DNA of 64,000 nucleotides from Carallia brachiata (lineage: Eukaryota > Streptophyta > Magnoliopsida > Malpighiales > Rhizophoraceae), in contig JADCRB010000068.1 of assembly GCA_021464245.1 (NCBI GenBank), forward strand, positions 12,904,544-12,968,543, given 5' to 3'. The notes under the pieces are model-generated. The model made no database searches, was not told the origin of the DNA, and saw only the letters and a list, made by a program, of their open reading frames with translations. Both the position numbers and the translations under genes were made by a program. Shown here in pieces: positions 22,712 through 33,949 of this stretch (its first letter is position 1; each line of letters opens with the position of its first letter).

Positions 22712-25700
22712 TCATAGTACGGAATTTCATAGTTTCAATATCTAATTTACATGATGAGCATTTAAATTCTTTTTTGCTTTTAAATTGTACATTCACATCT
22801 AGTCTTTGTTCTAGTGACCATCGAGTTAGCATCAAGTGAAGAATCAATAACTTTTATTTTCTTTTAGGTATTGACAACCAAGAAAAAATTATGCTCGCAT
22901 CAGAAATATAATCCTTAAGGAAGAAGCATATATACTACAAGAGACCCTCACTTGAGCACCAAAGTTCAGTCTTCCCTTTTCTGATTGAGTTTACAGGCCC
23001 ATGCACATAATCAAACAATATTTTATTGAATACCAGCCAGTAGCTTATGAAAGATAGCACCAGCGAACATCCTCCCAATAACAAAGCTAAAAATAGAAAC
23101 CATTGAGCATAGATAAGCACAGCTGAATTGCACACTCTCTTGTATGCATCTTCTCTAGGATTGACAAGAACTCACTGCAATAAAAGAAAATGTAAACTTT
23201 TTTGCATTTCGTGCACATATAAAAAATGTAAATTTTTCCAAAGTAGCACAATTAATTACTTTATTATGAAATATCTCTCTATGAGTATGGAAATAGCACA
23301 ATAGAGCCTACGTGAAACAAATGCAATTGCATTAGGTTTTATTATCGAAATAAAATAATTAAACATAATAAATTACATAGAAATATAGATAAGGATAAGA
23401 AAAAGTACATTACCCGAATTTTTCTTTGCCCAATTTTTTGCTCAGATGTAACGAGTCTTTGATTATCTGCAACTACAGTTATACTTTCTGCAACAAAAAA
23501 AAGAAGCACAACTTGTTTTTTTTTTTTGGTTGCAAAAATATTACTATAGTTGCTAAAAAATGTAGACCTATTGCATTTGGGTAAAAAATAAGGCAAAAAA
23601 TTTCAGGATTTGTACCAATGCCCTTTTTTTAAAGGAAAAAGCTTCGGCTCTTTACCGTCTGATAGCACAATGCCTCTAACAAATAAACTGGTAAACCTGA
23701 CATTTTTCCTAAGTCTAGAATCACATGAGTTTTTATATGCAAACTATATCATTGGAAAACTAAAGCAACCAGTAAAACCATGTAAAACTTCCAAATGAAA
23801 GTAATTTTTTTTTAGTTCCAAAAGAAAGCAACAACGGCTACATATGATCCCACTAATCCACCAAACATGAATGTGAGATGAATTCCAACATGATGGAGAT
23901 GCTTAAACACAGGACCATCTCTGAGAACTTGGCCCTTTACATCATTTACTTGTGCATCATCCATAAACTCCATGATTAACAACTTTGATGTACTTTAAAA
24001 TTCTAATGCACCTTCGGTGCATAAACATAGTTAGCAATATGAGGAGATAACTTTCGAAATTGTCCAAGCAGTTCTCTCTATTCTTGGCCTCCACCAAAAA
24101 TTCTAGTTCCTATGGCCATATGCAAAACTAATCAAAACCATAATCCGTTTACAATGAAAAATAATTAAATAAAATAATGCAGGTTTGCACAGTACTGAAG
24201 GTATGTGAAAACAAAAGTTCTGGAAAAACTGCTCTATCGAGAAACTCTCAAACTTGCCTTGGGTAAACTTTTACTCATTTTATCTACCAACCATCTGCAG
24301 TTGTGGCTAAGAAAACATCAATTAGCACTACCATTTAAGAATATGCAATTGCCCTCTCACTAATAGTCAGGAGAAAGGCACATCCCCACAAAATTACAAA
24401 ATACTTTACATACTATTGTAAACACAGTCCATATACATGACCACACTTCCCTATCTTCTCCAATGATGACAATCTGTATAAAGAAATAGAAGATTGAGGG
24501 AATATTTGTTGGGCATTAAACCATCTAAAATATACCTAGAATCAAAAGAAGGGAAAAGCTAGTGTAGGGTGTTTACTAGAAAACCCACAACAACATTATC
24601 TGCAACAGCAGTATCGGTCATGTGGGTATGCTGAACCTCAATATCAAAAGGAGTAGTCATTCATTTATTTATTTTGATCAAGCAACTAGAATGTCAACAA
24701 GCATGAAACCCAAAATAATGATGTTGTCCAAGTGTCAGTTTTTTCATATATGCAAATGTCCATTGACAGACATAGATTTGAAATGTTTAAGTTTCACAAA
24801 ATATACAACATTGTCTAAACCAAACTTTGTCTTAATAATAATTCCATGTTCACACAAAGTGCCTCACATTATTGAACTAATGCAAATCAATAAGTTTCCT
24901 GAGAAAAAAGCCATTAAGAGATCTGAACTGGGAGTGCATGTGATTCAACAATTGAGTAAACACCCGAACACTAAAACTTGGATTACACTTCAGAGTAACA
25001 AATCAGTTGCAATGAAAACTAATCAAATGTTAGGAAAAAAAGAGAGAAAAATATAGCAAAATAAAACTCCAAAATTCTAAAGCTGAAAAATAAACAAACG
25101 AGAGGGAAATAGCCTAACAGGTACTCACTACTAGCGACAGAGGTCTTAAATTGTTCAAGAACATAACCAGTCAACGAACAAACTTTTTTTTTTTCTTTTT
25201 TTGAGAAGGTCAACGAACAAACTTAAGATCTCAATAATTCGCACTTTCTAGCACTCATATTGTGAAATTCCATATCTCAGCGGATTATATACGCCTTACC
25301 GAGCCACAAATGTTGAGAACCCTTCCCCCCAAAAGCTCTAACTTTTATCATACAACAATGCTTCAAATCGCAATCACGCGCTACCAATCAAAAAATTCAA
25401 AAAATTCAAAGAAAATTCAACTTTGTTGAGCTTCAAAATTCGTGATCACGGGATATAAACGCCTTACCAAGTCAAAAAAAATTCAACTTCAAAATTGATA
25501 TCTTCACGCCGTGGACTGTGCTTCACCCATATATGGCTGCATTGGTTGAAGAAAACACAGCAGCCCAATCAATTTCAGTGGCAGTTTCCTTCTACCATCG
25601 CTTCACCTTAATGCTGAAAAATAAACAAAGTCCCCAATAAGAGCCCAAGAAAATAAAACTCAACTGCAATTAAGGAAAAATGAAAACAACAATAAAAATA

Positions 25701-25733
25701 AAAAATCTTTTCAAATAGGGAAAGTCACAAAAA
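22712..25733. other. Region with unrecognised possible minus-strand coding remnants
   Basis: Two minus-strand stretches look less random than their surroundings but match no family I know. At about 22930-23110 a frame reads SFVIGRMFAGAIFHKLLAGIQ. At about 23830-24130 there are GQFRKLSPHIANYVYAPKVH and, in another frame, HHVGIHLTFMFGGLVGSYV (a hydrophobic segment). Stops and frame changes interrupt both. Elsewhere only short frames are present, such as a plus-strand frame of 144 codons at 24622-25056 with no recognised motif. Positions 25170-25224 hold a poly(T) micro-insertion. Confidence 0.3.
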
Positions 25734-25751
25734 TTGAAGATTTTTGCGAAA

Positions 25752-25928
25752 ATGCCGTCGACGGGTTTGCGTCGGAGCACCCAAGCGTTTGGGCTCCTCA
25801 AAGGCGGTGTTGATGGCGGTGTCGCCTGTGTTCTTCGCTCCAGCCGTCGCTTTTGGCCGGATCCTGCTATTGAAGACAATGAGGTCAAGAAAGAAGCCAG
25901 TGGTGGTGGCAGCGACGATTGGCTTTAA
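25752..25928 (+). CDS. Hypothetical short ORF in a GC-rich island
   Basis: A GC-rich island of about 190 bp in AT-rich surroundings has an open plus-strand frame starting MPSTGLRRSTQAFGLLKGG and containing VLRSSRRFWPDPA and a glycine-rich acidic end. The start at 25752 is preferred because it begins the arginine-rich part; an upstream ATG at 25734 is in frame. Local base composition suggests a real coding exon or its remnant rather than chance. From memory it resembles the N-terminal RRSTRVFG..VLRSGRR pattern of a plant protein of unknown function, but I cannot verify that. A second plus frame (25744-25932) and a minus frame overlap it. It may be a first exon that has lost the rest of its gene. 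Confidence 0.3.
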   Translation: MPSTGLRRSTQAFGLLKGGVDGGVACVLRSSRRFWPDPAIEDNEVKKEASGGGSDDWL

Positions 25929-26152
25929 TTGAAGAAAACCAACAATAATAATAGTAAAATCAAGTTGGACATGAATAATTTAGATTTAGAATATTCTCTA
26001 GTTAAACATATCCACTGTCTTTCTTGTAAAAAAACAAACCTAATCAATGTGTCATAATTGACATGAATAATTTAGATTTAGAATATTCTTTAAATTCACT
26101 CAATCCCATCCTGAACACCCTTAATCTTAGTAATAAATTCTCCTATTGATTT

Positions 26153-27450
26153 GATACACTAAGGACTCGTTTGAAGATACTGTCATTTTTTTTTATTTCT
26201 TATTTTTTATTTTTCTGTTTTTGTTGTTTGCTGAATTTTTGTATTTATTGCTGTCAATTTTTTTCTATAAGAATAAAAAAATAGATAGAAAAAGAATAGT
26301 GAAAGAAATGGTAAAAAGAGTATGAATAGAAAGAGAAAAATAGGAGAGAGAGAGAGAGGGTAGAGAGAGAATGAGTAGAGAGAATGATAGAGAGAGAAAA
26401 AGAAGACAGAAAGAGGGTAGAAAGAGAATGAGTAGAGAGAATGACAGAGAGAGAAAAGAGAGAGAAAAGGTAAAAAAAGAATGAGTAAACAGAATGGTGA
26501 GAGAGAAAAATAAGAGAGAGAGAGAGGGTAGAGAGAGAACGAGTAGAGAGAATGGCAGAGAGAGAAAAGAGAGAGAGAGAGGGTAGAGAAAAAATGAGTA
26601 AAGAGAATGATAGAGAGAGAAAAATGAAAGAGAGGGTAGAGAGAGAATGAGTAGAGAGACTCGTAAAGCAAGAAAAAGGGGAGAGAGTCTGGGTAGAGAG
26701 AGAATGAGTAGAGAAAATAGTAGAGAGAGAAAAATGAGAGTGAGAGGGCAGAGAGAGAATGGTAGAGCGAGAAAAAGGAGATAGAGTGTGGATAGACAGA
26801 GAATGGTAGAGAGGAAAAAAAAAGAGAGGGTAGAGAGAGAATGAATAAAGAGAATGGTAGAGTGAGAAAAAGGAGAGAGAGTGAGCAGAGAAAGAATGGT
26901 AGAGAGAAAAAAATGGGAGAGAGAGGGTAAAGAGAGAATGAGAAGAGAGAATGGTTGAGGGAGAAAAAGGAGAGAGAGAGTGGGTAAAGGAAGAATGAGT
27001 AGAGAGAATGGTAGAGAGAGAAAAAGGAGAGAGAGGGTAGAGAGGGAATTATTAGAGAGAGAAAAAAGAGAGAGAGATGATGGAGAGAGAATGGTTGAGA
27101 TAGAAAAAGAAGAGAGAGAGTTGAGAGAGAGTGATTAGAGAGAGAAATAGTAGAGAGAAAAAATATAGAGGGATAAAGAGAGGATGAGTAAAGAGATATA
27201 TGGTAAAGAGAGTGGATAGAGAGAGAAAATATTATGAGAGAAAATATAGAAAAGAAAGTGAAAAATAAAATGAGAAAGTTATCTTTTATTATTTTCTCAA
27301 TTTGTTTTTTTTTCCTTTAAAAAACACTTTTAACTTTTCAACAAAAAACAGAACATAGAAATAATACGAAACATATTTTTTGTTTTTTTGTGAAAAATAA
27401 ACGAAAAATAAGAAATAAAATCGTTACCAAACGGGCCTAGTGTTCCTTTC
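26153..27450. repeat. Polypurine minisatellite enclosed by inverted-repeat ends
   Basis: Positions 26272-27265 are almost pure A/G on the plus strand, built of diverged units such as AGAGAGAATGGTAGAGAGAG and GAATGAGTAGAGAGAATGG, roughly 38-45 bp each. The flanks are inverted repeats: the left flank begins near 26155 with CACTAAGGACTCGTTTG, and the right flank read in reverse complement begins CACTAGGCCCGTTTGGTA. Both are followed by a T-rich stretch with TTATTTCTTATTTTT. This suggests a MITE-like element whose centre expanded into a minisatellite. A matching target duplication was not found. The 154-codon minus frame inside (26207-26671) is a low-complexity artefact. Confidence 0.7.
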
Positions 27451-29776
27451 TATTACTTTCAATCGATTAACTTTTGGTGGTCAGGCAAACACGAAGGCTA
27501 TTCTATGCTTTTGTAACAAAACTCGTGAAGACAAAAGTTTTATTATTTATTTTTTTATAAAGTGAAGACATAAGTTGGCATGAAGAAAGAATGCATTTTA
27601 ACAGTTCCGTGTTTCAAAGATGCCCGAGTTTGGTGCTTCAGTTACCCACCTAACAAGTGAGATTATTGGGAACTTGGGAAAGCAATTGCAGCTATGCCTT
27701 AAAATTTGTGGTACAAACTACAAAAGTGGTTGTGAATTGAGGCCTCGAAGGGCTTCTGGTCACACCATTTCATGCGTTAGATGGTAGTAGATTGTTCGAT
27801 CAATACGAGGAAGATATGTGTCCGGCTGCAGGTCTATGTATTTTCAACCTGTAATTGCATCATGGGCTTAGCTATTTTACAACAAAAATATTTTTTTTGG
27901 ACACGCAATTATGGACACGCAGTTAGAATACAATCATCTAAATTATTGAATTATAAAAGTTGTATTAGATTCAGAAAAAAAAAAAAAGTTATATGTTGTT
28001 AAATTAACTATATTTCTTCTGCGTATTTTACTAAACGTATTTATATAATCTTAATTATTTTACAATGTGGCAAATGATCTCACAGAGAACATGCTTCCAA
28101 AAAAATGATTGATTGTGAGCTCTTTGATTATTAATTGTTCTATTTATGTTGTTTAGCAGTACTAAATTTTCTTAAGCACTCCATTATACAATCACATAAT
28201 CTCTACATATAAAAGAAAAATGATTAATCTGATAATTTATTCATTTTCTTATTTTTTAAATTTAATATATTTTTCACAATCTAATAATTTAAATTTTTAT
28301 ACGTCAACTTTATATTTATCATTATATATCTACCAGTATTCTCTTTTCTTAAATGCCATTGCTTTGTTCGAGATCAAACAAAATCCAACCGCTAGTAAAT
28401 TTTCCCTTACAGTCTCAATTATACTACATAAAAAAAAGGCCGCTTTTTTTGGGTCACAATACACAGCAGATTAATATTGGGAATTCTCGCACTATCAAAT
28501 TCCCTTAAACTAACGACAGTCTTAATATTATAAGTAGAGAATAGTCTTATACACAAAACGTGCGGGACGCCTTGTACCAGGAGAAAAAATAATACATAGC
28601 AGACTCAGTTCAAATAATTTCTCCGGAGATGTAGACAATTATACATCTGTAACTCAAAATGTGATTTGGATAGCAACATCACGTAATTAATAGGGAGTGC
28701 AGCAAAGCAATTTAACCTTTTTGTACAATCTTGCAAAACCCTGACACTGCCCAATTTGATAAGATGTTGCACTTCTCCAGAAGCTGCCAATCCGAAGCTC
28801 TCGCAACAAGCAACTGTCGTCCACCTTTATTTACTTTGGAATGAATCAATGATGCAAGAGCTCGTCAATTGAATCTATAGAAAGAAATTAGCCTGTGGAC
28901 ACAGGAAATTATAGCAAGCTGACTCTCTTCCACCATAAGGACTGGATGCACCACTTTCAGGGATCCATACTCACGAAACCGACCATCTACTATGGGGCTA
29001 TGATCCTCAGTATATTTGGAGAGATGGCAAAATGCTTCCATTTCATTTTCATCCACACTGGTTATGGTTATAGACGACAACTTGTTTCCATTTCTTCACA
29101 AAGCCAATATGCTGTAAGTCCATGCTCACAATGAGTTCTGGGAAATGAAGTCAAGGACTCTGTAGGCTAATCAAAACATGACAACTAACTTTCTGATCGT
29201 ACAAGAAGAGATCGGTCCGATACTTGTGTTCTTATCTGAACTTCCAAAGTTCCACCATCAGGACCTCGGACTGCAGCATGCAAAGACTGAAATTAGTAAA
29301 GGAAAAGATAAGCTTTAAAAAGTGGTACACAACAAAGGTATTGAGAAGTACAATGAGACTGGATTTGAACAAGCTCCGCACATCCTATAAAATGTATCTC
29401 TTTGTAAGGGTTGTAAGAGTCAAAAGATTGGAAAATGTTAAGCAACTCTCTTTTATTATTCATGTTGCCATCTCGTCGAATGGTATTGAGAAAAAGGGGA
29501 ACTCTTTCTTCTAAGTTGACAGCTAGTTTGCCATATCACTCTTGGGTCGGATATACAAATGGAAAACAAGGATTTCAGAATGCTACATAGAGATCTGTAA
29601 CCATGTTAGGATTGCATTAGCTGAATGGATGTATTTGATGACATTGCTACAATAACAACAAGATAATCATAAAAGGCGATTAGAAGAAAAAATTCCACAT
29701 GTTTACCTGGGTGAATTGTTTAGTCCTCTGACTTCGAATTGCCTTTCCAGTGCCAGAATGCTTACAACATTCAGCT
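27451..29776. other. Region downstream of the At5g11310-like PPR gene
   Basis: No coding family was recognised. The part nearest 29776 should contain the 3' untranslated region of the minus-strand PPR gene. Small frames around 28600-29140 and 29224-29514 show no motif. Confidence 0.4.
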
Positions 29777-31820
29777 TTATGTCTCCCTTACTTTTCTGCT
29801 AATCTCTCCCAGCAACATATTTGCACTAGATACAGGATTCTGCGATGATTTTCTCAGTCTAGCAATCCTTTTTGGATTTTTACTTATCTTTAATACTTCA
29901 GACATTGCTTCTGCCTTCTGCAATATCAATGCTCTCCTTGCATGCCTTGATTTGTCCGAATCTACGTTATATGTGTTGGGCAATTTTGTCGAATGAGGAA
30001 CAGACGACATCAAATTGCACAGTTTGTCTGCCATCTTAGTCATTCCTTGTTTCCTCAGTTCATCATTCAGTCTGTGGAAAGTAAGGTACTGAGGCCGTAT
30101 ACCCCTCTGCAGCATTTCCTCAAACCTTTCAAATGCCTCCTCAAACCGGTGCATTTTACAAAGCAAATGAATTAACATGGTGCTAGCGGCCAAGTCAATA
30201 TCATATCCTTTAGCTTTCATTTCCTTGCTTACTTCAACAGCCAACTCTAACCTCCCATCCTCACACAACAGCTTCAACAGAAGATGATACGTAAGTCGAT
30301 CTGGCTTGTATCCAGATTCAATCATCTTGGTGTAAAGGTTCATGCCTTCTTCAATATTCCCAAATTTTGCAAAATGCTTAAAAAAGTAATTATATGTTGT
30401 AGTTGTTGGAAAAAATCCTCTACCGATCATCATCTTCAGGATGTTACTAGCGCCTTCAAGATCTCCAGCCTTACAATAACCCTTCACCAAAGAATTGTAA
30501 GTCGAAATAGTGGGGCCCGATTCATACAACAAAAAGCGTTCCAGCTCTGCCGATGCTTCCTTAAACCTACCTGCTTCAGCTAACGCATCAATAATCGGGT
30601 TATACACTATTGCATTCGGTTCAATTCTTTCCTTCCTCATATCTTGCACCAAATCAATGGCCATCTCAACACGACGCATCCGGCAGTAACCTTCTACCAT
30701 GGTACCATAGGTTACAACATTTGGAGCCACTTTTTTCTCCTTCATTTCCAACCAAAGTCTCTCTGCATGTTTGAGCTTTCTTGATCGGAACCATCCATTT
30801 AATAGGATGTTATACATCCGTACAGACGGAACCCAACAGGGATCGAGTTTTCCTATCCTATCAAAATACTCCCTTGCCACTCTAACGTGCCCTTCCTTAC
30901 AAAGGGAATCCAACAAAATCTCCAACAAGCTTTTTGCAGCATCAGAAGCACATTCCCATTGGTTTAGATTGCTGCCATATTCGAATGTTCGAATTGCAGC
31001 TCCTGGCATACCTGGGTACATGGGCAACAACCTCTTGGCCATAAATCCAATAACAGAAACACAACCGATTACGAAACGAAAACAACAACAAAAATGTGAA
31101 AGACATGAACTTTCACAAGTAGTCTGTTCCAACTGGTTCATATCACATAAATTAAATTCACAGTTCAATTTCAAGGAAACAAATTTTTTTTTATAAAAAA
31201 TATACATTTATTTTGCTAATGAAATTACCAGCGCGGGAATATCTTCTGATTAGAATAGCGAATGTATCAGCCGAAACGAATGCGCCTGGTCGCTCATCAC
31301 CGTCAATTTTCATCCGATCAAGAAGCAGACACCAAGCGGAATCAAATTCCCTGGCTTTACCGAGCGCATTGATCATGGAATTGAAGAGCGTCGCAGAGGA
31401 TTGAAACCCAGGTTTCTTCCCAGCCCAGAGAAACAGTGTGTGTAACAACTTGGGCGAGGAATCGAAATGGTCAAACACAGCCTGTAGCAGACTCGGCTCC
31501 GGTTGGATTCCGGTCCGGTCCAGGGCAGACTCGAGAGACGAAACGGACCGGACGTTGGGGTCACTGAGTAGGTTGCTGAGGGTAAAGAAGTCATGTTGCG
31601 AGTGCGTAGGGTATAGAGAGGGATTTTGTTCATTTTCTTGGGGTGGCGGAGGAGGCGGAGCTGGCACCGGTGGGACAAAGCGACGAAGCCGCCGGCACTG
31701 GTTTAAGGGACGGCGCTGGCTTTTTGTGGAGAGTCGAGATTGGTTCGTTGCGGCGGAAGCAACGGAGGAGGAGGAGGAGAAGCGGGTGGCGATTAGGTGA
31801 GGCGAGGGTAGACTCTTCAT
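29777..31820 (-). CDS. P-class pentatricopeptide repeat protein, At5g11310-like
   Basis: Two exons, 31820-31229 and 31011-29777, join across a 217 bp GT-AG intron through a split Gly codon (RYSRA-G-MPGAAIRTFEYG), giving 608 codons. Family role: P-class PPR proteins bind organellar RNA in a sequence-specific way and affect its processing, stability or translation. The first 50 residues are rich in Ser and Arg and poor in acidic residues, as expected for a mitochondrial transit peptide, followed by a poly-Pro tract. From about residue 190 onward tandem 35-residue PPR units are visible, for example NVVTYGTMVEGYCRMRRVE, TISTYNSLVKGYCKAGDLE and DRLTYHLLLKLLCEDGRLE. The tail contains HSTKLPNTY and a basic C-terminus; no E, DYW or SMR domain is present. 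The layout follows Arabidopsis At5g11310. The start is the first ATG of the exon-1 frame. I see no damage. Confidence 0.93.
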
Positions 31821-33949
31821 TTTTCACTCCCTTGTTGAACAAAATAAACAAAAGTACCTCACAAATAATTTCAAAAGTCCTCAATAGATTCTTTTTTTCT
31901 TTTTCGATAAAAATAAAATAATAAAAATAACACTCACAATTTATTATTATTATTCTCATTAAAAAAAATGTAAGTTTAAGTATAACTTTCAAAAAATTTA
32001 CTTTGCGCACTCTGTATTTAGAACCCAATAATAAGTTAGATCTCTTATTTTTGTAAGTAATAAATCACGCTTTGAGATCACTAAATATTAATAATAAATA
32101 TGAAAAGATATTATTGTCCCTCTATATCAAACCATATATAAGATTTTTCTCAACGAATTTATCATTGTTATTGAAATATTTTAAATTTACTTGTAAATAT
32201 TTTTCACTTACAAAATCATCAGTTATATATTTATCATTATGATAATGCAAAATTTTTTATCATCTTAAATTTACTCAAAAATCATTGGTTAACATAAAAT
32301 ATTTAAAAAATTATAATCAAATAACATCATTTTTATTTATCTAGAAAATTATAAATGCAAAATTTAATATTTGTTGTATTGTGTGGTAAGTCATTCATAA
32401 AATATTTCTCTTGTTTAATGCACACAGGGTATTTTAATCAAACTCATGTCGATGATAATGATAAATTTTTAATTATTTCAAATATTCTTTAACGAACACT
32501 TGACAAAGGATGCTTTATGTTAACGAGATCAAATGTGTGGGTGCAGTTTATTATATTTAATATGTTTTTTTTTTTTTGGAGATAAGAGCGGTGTTTCTCA
32601 ATCTCGTTAGGGAGTATTGTTTCTATTTTCATGATAATTTTTATACTGCCTGAATGATTACAGTATAGTCCAATATTATAAAGAAGAGTAGTATGTTTAA
32701 CTCCACCAAATGACCAGATAACTTTTAAACCCAAGACATTTAATTTAATCACGTTCTATACTTATTATTAAATTATAATTGGTGATATTATATTTAATAA
32801 TAAAAAGTTCTATACTTATCATTAAATTATTATTGGTGATATTATATTTAATAATAAAAAGTTCGAGTTGTTATCGCATCTTAATCATGGAGTGCGTAAT
32901 ATAATTGTTTTCTTAATTTTGCTAAATGTCTCGGCAATCATTTGGATCCAGAGATAATAAGTGGATCAATATTTTTCTTTCAAGTGAAATCAATGTTATC
33001 TTTTTACCCATGTCTATACGAACGCAACTTTTAGGTGAAGTGAAGTGATTTATTTATCTATATTTTGGTTCCATATCCATTAATTGATTTCAAAGTAAAA
33101 TTAAAATTTTCGTTCGGTTGAATGTCGTTCTTTGGTTTTTCAGCTGCTAAAGTTGTTTATTACTTAATGATGCATTTTGTCGATTAAAAAGTTAATTCAA
33201 TCCCAATTACACAGTAAAATTATATTTTTTATTTTTATAAATTTTATATTTTTTCCTTAAAATTAGAATTGAAATTGTTAAAAGATAACTTTAATTTTTT
33301 AATCATTAAAATAAACCAGAAGTAAAAAAAAAAATTGTATTCAATTTTTGGATGTAAAATGTTCAAAAAGCGAAAATACTGCAAAAATTGCATTAAAAAC
33401 AGATAATCTAATTGGAGACTATACAATTCATTTACATTTATTTGGTATTCTCTTCAGTCCTAAAAACATTATAAATAAAATCCAAGAGAAAAATTAAAAA
33501 TGTATCGTAAAAATTAAAGAAATAATTAAAAAAATATTTTTGTAATTGTCATTTATGAAAAAGCAAAAAAATTTATTAGACTCACGACAATAGGTATATA
33601 ACAAACATACCCTGATATAAACCATAAAAAAAAAATTATATTAAAAAAATAAATAAATTATTAAATACTTTTTAATTAATTATCCGTTACCTCCTGTTTT
33701 ATTGAATATGTTTACGTACTTTTGCTAAAATAAAATGACCCGAAGGAAAACTGCTTATCCTCTGTATTTCCTGTTTGGTCCGTCTGCTCAGCCACAAACT
33801 TCGAAACATTCATTACCGTTAAACCCTTCCACCGACCAAAACCCCCACGCCTTCTCCACGGATTTTCCCGGGAAAACCAGAGCTTTCTCGGGAAAATTAC
33901 CATTTCTCAGGAAACAAACAAGAGAAAAAAGGAAAAAAAAAAGTTAACA
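31821..33949. promoter_or_regulatory. Divergent intergenic region between two PPR genes
   Basis: This 2.1 kb region separates the minus-strand and plus-strand PPR genes and must hold both promoters. It is AT-rich with no coding segment. A tandem duplication of about 54 bp lies at 32753-32863. The last roughly 230 bp before 33950 are less AT-rich and probably form the 5' untranslated leader of the EMB976-like gene. No promoter element could be assigned with confidence. Confidence 0.6.
32753..32863. repeat. Tandem duplication, two units of about 54 bp
   Basis: The motif GTTCTATACTTATTATTAAA through TTTAATAATAAAAA occurs twice in direct order with few changes, in the spacer between the two PPR genes. 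Confidence 0.85.

Noticed and set aside
24622..25056. 144-codon plus-strand frame as a gene
   Set aside because: Lys, Ile, Asn and Thr rich in AT-rich DNA, no motif, no splice evidence. Not supported.
26207..26671. 154-codon minus-strand frame rich in Ser, Leu, Phe, Tyr, Pro
   Set aside because: It is the pyrimidine strand of the purine minisatellite. It repeats LYSFSLYPLSLS-like units without real protein features.
31438..31800. Plus-strand frame of 120 codons opposite the At5g11310-like PPR exon 1
   Set aside because: It is the antisense shadow of a well-supported coding exon, with glycine and arginine runs from the poly-Pro stretch.
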